Assembly: GCF_040958095.1 (NCBI RefSeq)
Contig: NC_091188.1
Span: 41,751,387 to 41,815,386, forward strand
Reading direction: 5' to 3'
DNA: 64,000 nt
Source: Procambarus clarkii
Lineage: Eukaryota; Arthropoda; Malacostraca; Decapoda; Cambaridae
The translations under genes were made by a program, and so were the position numbers. Each line of letters opens with the position of its first letter. Positions within the stretch are counted from its first letter, which is position 1. The notes beneath the pieces were generated by a model. That model had not been told where the DNA came from, searched no databases, and saw nothing but the letters and a program-made list of their open reading frames with translations. Positions 38,498-43,082 of the stretch are shown here, one piece after another.

Positions 38498-41400
38498 CAC
38501 AACCCTGGAAAGCAGACGAGTAAGCGGAGACATGATAACCACCTACAAAATTCTCAGGGGAATTGACAGGGTGGACAAAGACAAATTCTTTAGTGCGGGT
38601 GGAACACGAACAAGGGGACACAGGTGGAAACTTAGTACCCAGATGAGCCACAGAGACGTTAGAAAGAATTTTTTCAGTGTCAGGGTAGTTAACAAATGGA
38701 ATGCATTAAGTAGTGTTGTGGTGGAGGCTGACTCCATACACAGTTTCAGATGTAGATATGATAGAGCCCAATAGGCTCAGGAATCTGTACACCAGTTGAT
38801 TGACAGTTGAGAGGCGGGACCAAAGAGCCAGAGCTCAACCCCCACAAACACAACTAGGTGAGTACACAAAACCTGGGTTATACCCAAAGCTTATTATAGA
38901 GACATTAAACAGCTGCCACCACCTTCCCTATTAACCATGTAATTAAACTAAGTAACTGCAGGGAAGGACCAGTCAATAGCCGTAGGAATACCAAGAATGT
39001 GTATCCCCATTTAAATCGAAAAGGAGAGAGTTGAATTTACTTTAAATGCTGCTTAAATCAGACAAGGAAGAATATATTTAAAATATGCGAGTGCTTAGAA
39101 GGTCCACAGGAAGCTTATAAAACCATAAACTAGGATCTTAAAAATCATAAATAATAATTGGGGAAAATTGGCTCAACACCATAAAATTCAATAAAATCGT
39201 TTATTACCCCCAAATATATAAATAAACTGCAAATTCCTAAACTAATAATTTCTAAAGTTTATAATTAACTAAAAGGTGCAAAGACATGCAACTAAATGGC
39301 TCCTACCTAGAACTGAAAAAGCTACAAGGAGAGGTTAGATGTGTTAAATATAACGAAGATGAAAGAAAGAAGTGATATGATCACTATGTACAAAATAGTA
39401 ACAGGTATAGATAAAAGTGACAAAAAAGAATTTTTTGAAAACTGCAACATCAAGAACAAGAGGACATAGGTTCAAACTCAGGAAACAAAGCTGCTGGACA
39501 AAAATAAGAAAGTTCACTTCTGCAAAGAGAGTGATAGATGGTTGTAACAAGTTAAGTGAGAAGGTGGTGGAAGCTGCCACCTACTGTTCCATCAGTAGTT
39601 TCAGAGTGTCGTATGACAAAGAGTAAGTTGAAGACTGGGCACCACTAGCATAGCTCTCATCCAGTAACTACACTTAGATAATTATTATACATTATGTACT
39701 GGGTACATAATGTATACTGTTCATATATGGTAATACATTATGTGCATTATGTATTACCATATATGAAAATTTAGGGCTTTCAAAACTTTTTCCTTTAGGT
39801 CTTTCAGCGTGATTGTGTCAAATCAGTGCTGAAACTTCTCTATGAATATAATGTGCTGCAGTTCAATAATGGAGAAATGGGTGCAGTCAATGGTATGAAC
39901 CCAGATGGTAGCATTGATCGCTACACGCTACAGAGTGAAGAAATGTGGGTGGGCGTCACTTATGGCTTGGCTGCAACAATGATCTTTGAGGTAAGCCAAA
40001 GTATACAACTTCTTTCTAAAAGAACTTAGTTTGATGATTAAGTTTCAGTATTATTATGTCATCAAGTTTGTCATCAGCATTATTATCCATGTGATTAACC
40101 CTTTGGCTATAACCTATGTACTTGAAAATACAAATAATTCACCATTGCTGTAAAAAAAAATCTAATTTGTTTTGAGTCATGGGACAGAACAAGTGTAGAT
40201 GACTTTTACCTCTTGTTAGCAGGCTTACAGCTCTACTATCATACAGTTGATTTTATCCTTTGCCCCTCTAGTTTTCCCTGGAACACAATCTGCCAACCAG
40301 TTTACAACACGGTTGAAACAAATAACCCAATTCCATTCTCCTGGACTGTATGGGTCTGGAACTGTGGACCCCATGCATGTGAGGCCGTAGCACTATCAAC
40401 ACTAGTGCTGGGTTATTTTAAATAACCTTACCTTTAAATTTCTTACATAAATTTGTTAGACGTGCCCCATACTATGTATAGTTGGTGCTGTAGTGTAGTG
40501 GTCTACGTTCTTGGCTCACTATCGAGAATCTGGAGGTCAGCTGATGCCTGTTAACATAGCAGTAAATAGGAGGCCTAGGGAAACATCTATAATCCGGATA
40601 AGTTTCCTGTTCCCAATTATGAGAATTGTGTAAGTTTCAACCATGGTTTGTAAAGCTACTGATAAATTAATATAAATAATTCTAGCCTTAAATAACCATT
40701 TAGGCTGTCCCATGAAATGCCATAGTGCTGTCGCTGTCCACCCCTGTCTGTCGCTGTCACTGTCCACCACTGTCTGTCACTGTCCACCCAGCTGTCAGGC
40801 GCCACCCGGGCGGTGGACAGCGCTTCGGATTCGTAGCTCTGAGGTTCCGGGTTTGATCCCCGGTGGAGGCGGAGACAAATGGGCAAAATGTTTCTTTCAC
40901 CCTGATTCCCTTGTTACCTAGCAGTAAATAGGTACCTGGGAGTTAGACAGCTGCTACAGGCTGCTTCCTGGGGGGTGTGTAACAAAAAGGAGGCCTGGTC
41001 GAGGACTGGGCTGCGGGGATGCTAAGCCCCGAGATATCTCAAGATAACTTCAAGATAACCATACCCACACATATGAAGTGAAATGAAACAACATCATTGC
41101 GGTCTGTCCTGGACCCTAATGTCATAACCTTTTTTCAGCCACATTATTGTGACTAAATTTACAGTCTTGCATAAACACACTCTGTTCTCTTTTTATAGTA
41201 ATGCACATATACAACATACTGTATACACTCCTCTCATGGACTTGTTTTTAACCTGGACTTGGGTTCATTAGGGCTGTCTAGTGAAACTGCAAACAAAAGT
41301 TGTTATTCTACCTCAGCTCATCTGAAGCCTACCTCTAAATTTATTTTTTTGTGGTGAATGATCTTTATTTAAATCTAAATATAGTACAGTAACAGTCATA

Positions 41401-42336
41401 TAAGAAACAGGATTAGCCAGTAGCCAACTGTGTGCCAGAGCCTACATGTGATCAGTTGACCTGATCTCCCGTGTATCAACCTGTTGTAGCGAACAAGTTC
41501 CAGATGCGAGTCAGCCTCAGAGTGAATGATCGCTGATGGAGTGATGTTCTTGAGAAAGGCAGTTCCAGCATGAGGTCTTGTACATAACAGTAAGTCCACC
41601 AACATCGCAATGGTGATGGAGGCTTTGATATTCAGACCATTCCCACCAGACTTGGTCAAGACCAGAGATGAGCCTTCTTGCATGGTTCTCCACTTTGTCC
41701 AACATTCTGATAAATGATGGAGGGCAGGCAATCCAGGAGAGGGAGGGGTGCAACCTCAAGATGGGAGCGAACTAGTGCTTTTTAAAATGTTTTGCAGCCC
41801 CTGCTGTCAAGAAGGTGTGAGATGCACAGTAGGGGGTGTAAGTTTCCTTGCTTCCTTTCGGTTTAGGTTAAGCACATGGCTCTTCATTGTCATAGAAGAG
41901 TCAAATTTCATGCCCAATATGTCCATTTCATCTTTGAACTCTGTTTTTGCCACCCATTTGCAGGCATGGCTGATTTACAATGTGCAGTCTAGTTAATTTG
42001 CAGAATATTCAGTAAACTTAGTTAATGGTCTTATTATTTTAGGGTATGGTTGAAGAAGGATTTAAAACGGCTGAAGGAGTTTATCGCACAGTGTACGAGA
42101 AGATTGGCCTAGGTTTTGAAACTCCTGAAGCTTTGTATGGGGAGCGCAAATACAGAGCTATTGGATACATGCGCCCTCTGTCTATATGGTCCATGTATTA
42201 TGCATACTGCCTGCAACAGAAAAAGAAGGCAACAGAAAACGAAGAGAAGGCCTCAAGAGGAAGCCCGTCCCCCATTCTGTCAGCCGGATGTACCAGGGAT
42301 ATGGCATTCGACTCGTCAAGTGATGCATCACAATGA
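58..42336 (+). CDS. GBA2: Non-lysosomal glucosylceramidase (GBA2), exons 1-15 of the visible part; 5' end outside window
   Basis: GBA2 hydrolyses glucosylceramide to glucose and ceramide at the cytosolic face of ER/Golgi and plasma membranes (established for the family, GH116). Fifteen exons with consensus splice sites and consistent phases were placed at 58-146, 2628-2808, 3282-3444, 7529-7649, 15910-16028, 18337-18457, 21115-21250, 26268-26393, 32129-32251, 33214-33458, 34695-34780, 35194-35509, 37448-37554, 39799-39990 and 42043-42336. They encode ~805 residues ending at TGA 42334-42336. Animal GBA2 is ~900+ aa, so roughly 115 N-terminal residues lie upstream. The order of blocks follows the family: N-terminal beta domain ([21 protein letters not shown]), linker, then the catalytic (alpha/alpha)6 barrel ([61 protein letters not shown]). 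The presumed nucleophile Glu is at 32166-32168, and the acid/base Asp is in the ADQTYD motif (35326-35343). No frameshift or internal stop was seen, so the gene looks functional. Confidence 0.95.
440..580 (-). mobile_element. LINE/SINE-type 3' tail, degenerate
   Basis: The segment reads (ATA)n, TTTATTAAGG, then tagatagagc..ccactaatacgc..ttttgggcaa. It is the reverse complement of the tail seen at the ends of the LINEs at 55.9 kb and 61.6 kb, with more mismatches. It is an old 5'-truncated insertion in GBA2 intron 1. Confidence 0.6.
1490..1870 (+). mobile_element. LINE reverse-transcriptase C-terminal remnant
   Basis: An open stretch at 1535-1870 encodes [12 protein letters not shown] then [19 protein letters not shown]. 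The pattern R-G-x-S-x-K-L..V-I-N-x-W-N-S-L-P is typical of the extreme C-terminus of CR1/jockey-type LINE ORF2 proteins. Everything upstream of this is missing or unrecognisable. It is not a host exon. Confidence 0.7.
2203..2437. mobile_element. Pogo/Tigger-like MITE
   Basis: The element starts CAGTGGCGTCTCGATTAACG and ends CTCGAGTTAAATACCCAGCTG, flanked by TA on both sides (2201-2202 and 2438-2439). The interior has repeated CTCGTTAATCGAG-like words and no coding capacity. The CAGTGG.. terminus and TA target site match the pogo/Tigger group. It sits only ~190 bp before GBA2 exon 2. Confidence 0.6.
2628..2808 (+). CDS. GBA2: GBA2 visible exon 2
   Basis: The acceptor attttag ends at 2627 and the donor gtgagt starts at 2809. 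It encodes [20 protein letters not shown] and continues through the [13 protein letters not shown] segment, the most conserved start of the GH116 N-terminal domain. Entry phase is 1 and exit phase 2, agreeing with both neighbours. Confidence 0.95.
3282..3444 (+). CDS. GBA2: GBA2 visible exon 3
   Basis: The acceptor cttttcag ends at 3281 and the donor gttaat begins at 3445. It encodes the [17 protein letters not shown] and [13 protein letters not shown] motifs of the N-terminal beta domain. Exit phase is 0. The donor is weaker than the others but fits the homology boundary. Confidence 0.93.
3851..6050. repeat. Minisatellite, 20-bp unit, ~110 copies
   Basis: The unit is agcacccactggtctgaaca and its variants, repeated in perfect register for 2.2 kb in GBA2 intron 3. 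Three main variants differ at two sites (ggtctgaaca, ggtctgaaga, ggcctgaaga) and are arranged in blocks. Because 20 is not a multiple of 3 and the unit has no stop on the minus strand, all three minus frames are open for 740-830 codons. These are not genes. Confidence 0.98.
6125..6325. repeat. Polypyrimidine tract
   Basis: About 200 bp of almost pure C and T on the + strand, including a C run near 6200-6213, lies next to the 20-bp minisatellite. There are no coding features. Length is likely to be assembly-sensitive. Confidence 0.85.
6503..6755 (-). mobile_element. tRNA-derived SINE, family 2
   Basis: Read on the minus strand, it begins with a tRNA-like head (ctgacagctgagtggacagc, B-box-like ggttcgatccc). 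It continues through a conserved body with cctagcagtaaataggtaac-like sequence and ends ..atctcaagataacct. Further copies are at 24206-24460, 40792-41060 and, split in two, 52037-53170. Confidence 0.85.
7395..7475. repeat. 42-bp tandem duplication
   Basis: Two adjacent copies of a 42-bp unit containing tagagtgcagtactgtactt differ by one or two bases. They lie shortly before GBA2 exon 4. Confidence 0.85.
7529..7649 (+). CDS. GBA2: GBA2 visible exon 4
   Basis: The acceptor atttcag ends at 7528 and the donor gtaagt starts at 7650. It encodes [20 protein letters not shown] and then [14 protein letters not shown], the standard LPVGVFVW block. It enters in phase 0 and leaves in phase 1. Confidence 0.95.
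7776..7899. mobile_element. Foldback made of two tRNA-like SINE heads (family 3)
   Basis: The left arm 7776-7809 (gaacaaatccacaagggccg...) is the reverse complement of the right arm 7866-7899 with few mismatches. The left half also contains a tRNA-like A-box region (tcgactgagctacgacg in reverse). Related structures are at 25519-25682 and 43083-43591. Confidence 0.7.
7960..8205 (+). mobile_element. tRNA-related SINE, degenerate
   Basis: A head-like segment (cttggctcacaaccaagg, aagttcagtccc as a B box) is followed by a body with gtttcctttcaccttgattc and ggcagtaaatttgttaccc, similar to family 2. The end runs into a LINE fragment. Confidence 0.5.
8235..9345 (+). mobile_element. LINE (CR1/jockey-like), 5'-truncated, broken ORF2
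   Basis: The stretch begins [20 protein letters not shown], carrying the FADD catalytic box of a reverse transcriptase, and continues through [11 protein letters not shown] and [15 protein letters not shown] thumb sequence to a stop at 8824-8826. The C-terminal part resumes in another frame at 8908-9222 ([17 protein letters not shown]). A 3' tail with an A-rich run ends near 9345. About half of ORF2 is missing. The copy at 12054-13935 is the same family. Confidence 0.9.
9681..12051 (-). mobile_element. Tigger/pogo DNA transposon, apparently complete
   Basis: The left end is taggcatacctcag and the right end, read inward, is cagtggtacctcgg. Both are flanked by TA (9679-9680, 12052-12053), the target duplication of the Tc1/mariner-pogo superfamily. 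Sub-terminal words such as ctcgcattccgaag recur at both ends. It contains one uninterrupted transposase gene on the minus strand. It lies in GBA2 intron 4, immediately before a LINE copy. Confidence 0.92.
9881..11749 (-). CDS. Tigger transposase (TIGD1-like), 622 aa, uninterrupted
   Basis: DDE-type cut-and-paste transposase of the pogo/Tigger group, related to host TIGD and CENP-B proteins. The start ATG at 11749 gives [14 protein letters not shown]; an upstream extension to 12181 runs past the transposon end and is not credible. Residues ~20-62 form a psq-type helix-turn-helix ([20 protein letters not shown]). Residues ~80-150 are a CENP-B-type DNA-binding domain ([17 protein letters not shown]). 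Residues ~185-360 are the DDE_1 domain. The catalytic triad is visible as D191 ([10 protein letters not shown]), D308 ([10 protein letters not shown]) and D346 (LIQPMDQ). The C-terminus is acidic and Ala-rich. No stop or frameshift interrupts it, suggesting a recent insertion. Confidence 0.93.
   Translation of the reverse strand: MSPKKASGKDKGQKAHVRMIIEEKQEIIRKHENGTRVVELCRQYNKATSTICTILKKKNEIMGAKVAKGVRTITKQRPQILEEVEKLLLIWIHDKELRGDSVSEAIICEKARVLHEDLLKNTPATSDADTKEFKASRGWFEKFRKRSGIHSVTRHGEAASSDKPAAGRFIDEFKEFAEAEGYLPQQEFNCDETGLFWKRMPKRTYITKEEKSLPGHKPMKDRFTLVLCSNASGDLKIKPLLVYHSENPRVFKQYKVQKTHVCVMWKSNKKARVTRLIFSEWVNEVLCPAIEKYLQEKHLPLKAVLLLDNAPAHPPGLEDDLLPRYNKFLTVKFLPPNTTPLIQPMDQKIIANFKKLYERALFQKCFEVTEATNLTLKEFWRQHFNICSALKLVDKAWQEVTQRTLISGWRKLWPECVRELDFEGFEPINDAPIVEEIVSLGQQMGLELDGDDVEELVEEHNEELTTEELLALQQEQQANAAADDSAMEEEVAAAAANVPSAVIKVCQMWEEIQTIVEKTHPEKAVVGRCLNLFNDNVMPYYRESLRRREKQASMDRFVARKSSSEPQPGPSGTQIKRPRESTPERSSLPDVIMEGDSPSKQYCNSSPPHHLPYAYSTRQQGK
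12054..13935 (+). mobile_element. LINE (CR1/jockey-like) with reverse-transcriptase domain, mutated
   Basis: The RT fingers/palm are at 12135-12851 ([73 protein letters not shown]). A stop at 12849-12851 falls just before the PQG-type motif. The FADD box and thumb continue at 12936-13367 and the C-terminus at 13594-13863. The tail is similar to 9225-9290. This copy is inactive (premature stop, small indels). Its 5' end coincides with the Tigger element. Confidence 0.92.
13940..15905. other. Intron 4 sequence with no recognised element
   Basis: I see no conserved coding stretch or SINE/LINE here. A perfect 13-bp stem with 7-nt loop is at 15015-15047 and an AT palindrome near 15600-15630. Short open frames lack family motifs. 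Confidence 0.6.
15910..16028 (+). CDS. GBA2: GBA2 visible exon 5
   Basis: The acceptor tattttag ends at 15909 and the donor gtcagt starts at 16029. It encodes ECWSEVFEQ through [20 protein letters not shown]. This is a variable part of the N-terminal domain, but the phase and the V-L-H / A-I spacing fit GBA2. Intron 4 before it is 8.3 kb. Confidence 0.85.
16335..16450. repeat. 29-bp tandem repeat, 4 copies
   Basis: Four near-identical copies of a 29-bp unit (tttatcacatgctgctctta...) lie in GBA2 intron 5, followed ~15 bp later by a (CA)n run at 16465-16492. Confidence 0.92.
16465..16492. repeat. (CA)n microsatellite
   Basis: About 14 CA dinucleotides in an uninterrupted run. Confidence 0.95.
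17155..17580 (-). mobile_element. LINE 3' end fragment
   Basis: Minus-strand frames encode [33 protein letters not shown] and [16 protein letters not shown]. After a broken frame come R-G-H-x-W-K and a V-N-x-W-N-A-L-like segment. This is the C-terminal region of the same LINE family as 38095-38880 on the + strand. Confidence 0.8.
17581..17650 (+). mobile_element. SINE family 3 tRNA-like fragment
   Basis: The segment gatgctcccggacgcaggtt and following B box plus cacggcccttgtgcatttgt matches the right half of family 3 units at 43238-43325. It is joined directly to the LINE fragment. Confidence 0.6.
17911..18135. mobile_element. Foldback element (GGTCCGTCC family)
   Basis: The left arm has gagtcacaataacgtggctg, gttgaccaaaccacacacta and tttcggtccgtcctggacca. 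The right arm is its reverse complement, ending in a truncated tggtttggtcaacattt. The centre has three copies of the cgacttgagaatggtccag-like word. Other copies are at 34244-34545 and 43656-43856; remnants are near 9410, 33000 and 41080. Confidence 0.75.
18337..18457 (+). CDS. GBA2: GBA2 visible exon 6
   Basis: The acceptor gcccgcag ends at 18336 and the donor gtacgc starts at 18458. It encodes [20 protein letters not shown] and [11 protein letters not shown], matching the family F-D-P..G..W..L..DG.LD pattern. Exit phase is 1. Confidence 0.9.
18810..18955 (-). mobile_element. LINE-type 3' tail
   Basis: This is the reverse complement of the LINE end at 55.9 kb: taaataaaacaatttttatt, then tagagctagtacatacaatg, then cactaatacgcatagcgttt and cgggcaa. 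It is a short, severely 5'-truncated insertion in GBA2 intron 6. Confidence 0.75.
19000..21100. other. Intron 6 sequence, unassigned
   Basis: There is a mildly A-poor segment at ~19480-20700 with open frames on the + strand that I cannot assign; it could be an old repeat. A C run followed by (CA)n lies near 20918-20945. I saw no conserved domain motif. Confidence 0.4.
21115..21250 (+). CDS. GBA2: GBA2 visible exon 7
   Basis: The acceptor cttcatag ends at 21114 and the donor gtaaga starts at 21251. It encodes [14 protein letters not shown] and [20 protein letters not shown], including the conserved W-D-M-P motif. Exit phase is 2. Confidence 0.93.
21598..22661. mobile_element. piggyBac-like non-autonomous element, TTAA-flanked
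   Basis: TTAA occurs at both boundaries (21594-21597 and 22662-22665). The left end is cactttcagcctcccggcg and the right end, read inward, is cactttctgcggatcagg followed by ctcccggcg. TTAA target sites and CAC/CCC-type termini are the hallmark of the piggyBac superfamily. There is no transposase ORF. The interior contains about four diverged sub-repeats with a common core (..gtgttcgcaatagaattct-like). Confidence 0.75.
22953..24110. repeat. Minisatellite, 51-bp unit, ~23 copies
   Basis: The unit contains agttcactagccctcttacc, catgaccagagctaatactg and tactgtactgt. The length 51 is 17 codons, so the frame is kept and long frames appear on both strands (units [17 protein letters not shown] and its antisense counterpart). 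One copy near 23909-23930 lacks a tactg step. It lies in GBA2 intron 7. Confidence 0.97.
24183..24530 (-). mobile_element. SINE family 3 copy interrupted by a family 2 SINE
   Basis: The left part (aaatccacaagggccgtgag) ends at ~24205. The right part resumes at ~24461 with gggttcaaacttacgtccag and gccttaatcgactgcgccac. Together these give one tRNA-like unit. The intervening DNA is the family 2 SINE. Confidence 0.7.
24206..24460 (-). mobile_element. tRNA-derived SINE, family 2
   Basis: It begins aggttatcttgaggttatct, has the cggcccggtcctcgaccagg core and ends at a tRNA-like head with B-box complement ggtatcgaaccc. It is nested inside the family 3 unit. Confidence 0.85.
25337..25426. repeat. 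45-bp tandem duplication
   Basis: Two adjacent identical copies of a 45-bp segment beginning gatgtcttgtagcctcccta. Confidence 0.93.
25519..25682. mobile_element. Foldback with tRNA-like arms
   Basis: The ~72-bp arms are almost perfect reverse complements. Each carries a B-box-like ggttcgaatcctcatcac word (in opposite orientations), and a short spacer around 25590-25605 separates them. Outer sequence gagaaaatcc/ggattttctc differs from the 7.8 kb and 43.1 kb copies, so this is a separate formation event or subfamily. Confidence 0.75.
26040..26152. repeat. (ATT)n microsatellite, imperfect
   Basis: ATT/TTA triplets with CAT interruptions over ~110 bp. It lies ~115 bp upstream of the GBA2 exon 8 acceptor. 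Confidence 0.92.
26268..26393 (+). CDS. GBA2: GBA2 visible exon 8 (alternative acceptor at 26229)
   Basis: The donor gtaagc starts at 26394. Two in-frame acceptors exist, ag at 26227-26228 and ag at 26266-26267. Using the second gives [10 protein letters not shown] directly after THT, which aligns without a gap to the family R-R-Y-x-R-F-F-G block. Using the first adds 13 residues ([13 protein letters not shown]). The second is preferred by homology, although the first has the better polypyrimidine tract. The exon continues through [20 protein letters not shown]. Confidence 0.85.
26404..26590 (-). mobile_element. LINE 3' end fragment
   Basis: The reverse complement encodes a W-N-K-L..E-K-V-V-E-A-like stretch and ends with the ccagtaactacacttaggta-like terminus. 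It matches 39330-39680 on the other strand. It starts right after GBA2 exon 8. Confidence 0.65.
26612..26660. repeat. (GT)n microsatellite
   Basis: GT run with one AT interruption. Confidence 0.95.
28085..28335. repeat. Homopurine tract
   Basis: About 250 bp of nearly pure A and G on the + strand, starting with a G run and including (gga)n steps. No coding content. Confidence 0.9.
28340..29160. other. Unassigned intron 8 DNA
   Basis: AT-rich up to ~28720, then mixed sequence with a G run and a short (CA)n near 29075-29090. No gene or known element recognised. Confidence 0.5.
29165..30765. other. A-depleted low-complexity block, open in many frames
   Basis: Adenine is very scarce on the + strand for ~1.6 kb. 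All stop codons (TAA, TAG, TGA) and their complements (TTA, CTA, TCA) contain A, so all six frames stay open by composition. The overlapping 90-220 codon frames here (Leu/Phe/Cys/Trp/Gly-rich on +, Lys/Arg/Gln/Pro-rich on -) show no conserved motif and are not called as genes. Confidence 0.7.
30789..31354. mobile_element. TIR element (GAATGTAATGAAAC family)
   Basis: The ends are imperfect inverted repeats of ~55 bp: left aaaaccagcgttgaatgtaa..gtgagacccggaggctcccc; right, read inward, aaccagcattgaatgtaatg..gtgagacccggatgctccct. Partial ends with the same gaatgtaatgaaac word are at 34190-34245 and 36250-36300. There is no ORF, so it is MITE-like. It overlaps the right arm of the larger inverted structure. 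Confidence 0.65.
31974..32093. repeat. 60-bp tandem duplication
   Basis: Two adjacent copies differ by a single base. The second copy ends 35 bp before GBA2 exon 9 and supplies its upstream intron sequence. Confidence 0.93.
32129..32251 (+). CDS. GBA2: GBA2 visible exon 9 (nucleophile exon)
   Basis: The acceptor tttttcag ends at 32128 and the donor gtgagt starts at 32252. It encodes [20 protein letters not shown] followed by GSVWLE. The Glu of FNELYF (codon 32166-32168) sits where the GH116 catalytic nucleophile is placed. A 60-bp tandem duplication lies immediately upstream in the intron. Confidence 0.95.
33214..33458 (+). CDS. GBA2: GBA2 visible exon 10
   Basis: The acceptor tccacag ends at 33213 and the donor gtgagt starts at 33459. 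It encodes [20 protein letters not shown], then [23 protein letters not shown] and [10 protein letters not shown]. These are hallmark catalytic-barrel motifs of GBA2. Confidence 0.96.
34244..34545. mobile_element. Foldback element (GGTCCGTCC family), compound
   Basis: It contains cagatgaagagtcacaataa, accgaaacgttgtcgtccct, gtcaacatactttagccacg and then a second inverted set. It is two partly overlapping copies of the element seen at 17911-18135. It sits just upstream of GBA2 exon 11. Confidence 0.7.
34695..34780 (+). CDS. GBA2: GBA2 visible exon 11
   Basis: The acceptor ctttcag ends at 34694 and the donor gtaaga starts at 34781. It encodes [20 protein letters not shown] then LNLKFVLQ, matching the family block almost residue for residue. 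It enters in phase 1 and exits in phase 0. Confidence 0.95.
35194..35509 (+). CDS. GBA2: GBA2 visible exon 12 (acid/base exon)
   Basis: The acceptor atttcag ends at 35193 and the donor gtatgt starts at 35510. It encodes [59 protein letters not shown] and ends at LWN. The ADQTYD motif carries the aspartate expected to act as general acid/base. This is the longest coding exon in the window. Confidence 0.96.
35640..36110 (-). mobile_element. LINE C-terminal fragment, degenerate
   Basis: Minus-strand frames encode [32 protein letters not shown] and [17 protein letters not shown]. These match the pattern of LINE RT thumb/C-terminus (V-x-x-R-A-x-R..L-x-x-R-R-D-V..Y-K). A homologous fragment is at 41500-41965 in the same orientation. 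Confidence 0.7.
36252..37070. other. Unassigned intron 12 DNA with one TIR-family end
   Basis: 36252-36290 carries the gaatgtaatgaaac TIR word. The rest shows a local repeat (gggctgccatcttagggtaa / ctgggctgccatctggtgac) but no gene. Confidence 0.5.
37080..37245. repeat. 22-bp tandem repeat with two alternating variants
   Basis: Units cagcccagcaggtcgtgtgc(ct) and cagcccacagggttgagtgc(ct) are intermixed over ~7 copies, with degenerate copies upstream from ~37020. Confidence 0.9.
37448..37554 (+). CDS. GBA2: GBA2 visible exon 13
   Basis: The acceptor cttgcag ends at 37447 and the donor gtcagt starts at 37555. It encodes GKYYKFDC and [17 protein letters not shown], matching the S-I-M-S-D-Q motif. 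It leaves in phase 0. Confidence 0.95.
38095..38880 (+). mobile_element. LINE C-terminal fragment split by a SINE
   Basis: The first part encodes [20 protein letters not shown] and ends at 38193. After the SINE the frame resumes: [35 protein letters not shown] and [15 protein letters not shown], then a 3' tail to ~38880. The two halves share the 6-bp duplication aacctc at the SINE boundaries. 17155-17580 is the same family. Confidence 0.9.
38194..38492 (+). mobile_element. tRNA-derived SINE, family 1, with LINE-like tail
   Basis: The tRNA-like head has A box tggtgtagtggtaagac and B-box-like ggattcgtatcc. The body contains gtagcctctgtttaacgcaa, and the tail gcccgaaacgctacgcgtac / tagtggctgtacaagaatgt precedes tatatctc and an A tract. 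The target duplication aacctc is at 38188-38193 and 38493-38498. Other copies: 49760-50042, 50228-50503 and 62516-62776 (all minus). Confidence 0.93.
39300..39690 (+). mobile_element. LINE 3' end fragment
   Basis: It encodes [14 protein letters not shown], a K-N-F-F/[11 protein letters not shown] segment and [20 protein letters not shown], ending with a ccagtaactacacttagata tail. It is typical of LINE C-termini. It lies ~110 bp upstream of GBA2 exon 14. Confidence 0.8.
39799..39990 (+). CDS. GBA2: GBA2 visible exon 14
   Basis: The acceptor cctttag ends at 39798 and the donor gtaagc starts at 39991. Sixty-four codons include [32 protein letters not shown], the conserved end of the barrel. Confidence 0.96.
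40480..40620 (+). mobile_element. tRNA-like SINE fragment
   Basis: The head-like gctgtagtgtagtggtctac and cagtaaataggaggcctagg words resemble SINE families 1 and 2, but most of the body is missing. Confidence 0.4.
40792..41060 (+). mobile_element. tRNA-derived SINE, family 2
   Basis: It runs from a tRNA-like head (ggtggacagcgcttcggatt, B box ggtttgatccc) through gcagtaaataggtacctggg and ggaggcctggtcgaggactg to atctcaagataacttcaaga. This is the best full-length + strand copy of the family here. Confidence 0.9.
41500..41965 (-). mobile_element. LINE C-terminal fragment, degenerate
   Basis: Minus frames encode [18 protein letters not shown] and [20 protein letters not shown], homologous to 35640-36110. 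It lies in GBA2 intron 14 and ends ~80 bp before the last exon. Confidence 0.7.
42043..42336 (+). CDS. GBA2: GBA2 terminal coding exon 15
   Basis: The acceptor attttag ends at 42042 and the stop TGA is 42334-42336. It encodes [30 protein letters not shown] and [21 protein letters not shown] non-conserved polar tail rich in Lys, Glu and Ser follows, similar in character to the variable C-termini of GBA2 proteins. Confidence 0.95.
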   Translation, partial: GMVEEGFKTAEGVYRTVYEKIGLGFETPEALYGERKYRAIGYMRPLSIWSMYYAYCLQQKKKATENEEKASRGSPSPILSAGCTRDMAFDSSSDASQ

Positions 42337-42667
42337 ATTGTTTGGGTGTTCTATAATAGTGTTTGATATTCAGTAACATATTTTAGATACTGAGCATGAT
42401 GCATTGTGCATTACATATTGTGTGCTCATTGAGATATTATTCAGAGGGTAATAACTTATTGGACAATAATGAGTGAGAATTATAGAACAAGTGTTATTTA
42501 GTGTACAATGTGATGTGAAAGAGAAATAAGAACTAGTGTATTGCCAAAGACAATTTACTTTTTCTCAAGTGTACCTCAGTTTTGGAGTGAAGTGTAAAGC
42601 TATTAAATGTTGGATGAATAGCCACAAGCCACTACACTGCCAATGCCAACTGTATACAAGCAGCTTT

Positions 42668-42673
42668 AATAAA
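42668..42673 (+). promoter_or_regulatory. Candidate GBA2 poly(A) signal
   Basis: An AATAAA hexamer lies 332 nt after the stop codon, and a long (GT)n run begins ~70 nt later and could act as a GU-rich downstream element. Spacing is longer than usual, and other A/T-rich hexamers downstream could be used, so this is only a candidate. Confidence 0.35.
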
Positions 42674-42738
42674 TTAGCACTTTACTCTATTTGTCATTTT
42701 TTACAGATTTCAAAACAGCCTTGGCATTATTTCATTGC

Positions 42739-42742
<4 letters not shown>

Positions 42743-42799
<57 letters not shown>
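42743..42799. repeat. (GT)n microsatellite
   Basis: About 28 GT dinucleotides in the 3' flank of GBA2. Confidence 0.95.
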
Positions 42800-42801
<2 letters not shown>

Positions 42802-43082
42802 GATGTACAGGAGTCAACCTAAAGCTATATTTTTCAGCCAGGTTGTATAAAGAGCTCAAGATGGATAAAAACTTTAGATGAATTTATGTAAATATGATGT
42901 GCATTATTTATAGCCTCCAGTTATAAATATTTAATTATTGTTATTAGGTATTCCTTAAACTCTTAAAGGGATACATAATAACCACTCTTGAGCCACTGTA
43001 GACGTCTGCATTTATACAAGAATGATGTTAAACTCTTGAGGTTCATTATACACAGAGATCACATTAACGTGATGCATCAAAT

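Noticed and set aside
38101..38774. Two-exon host gene reading [13 protein letters not shown] and [12 protein letters not shown]
   Set aside because: It is one LINE C-terminus split by a SINE with a 6-bp target duplication, not exons with splice sites.
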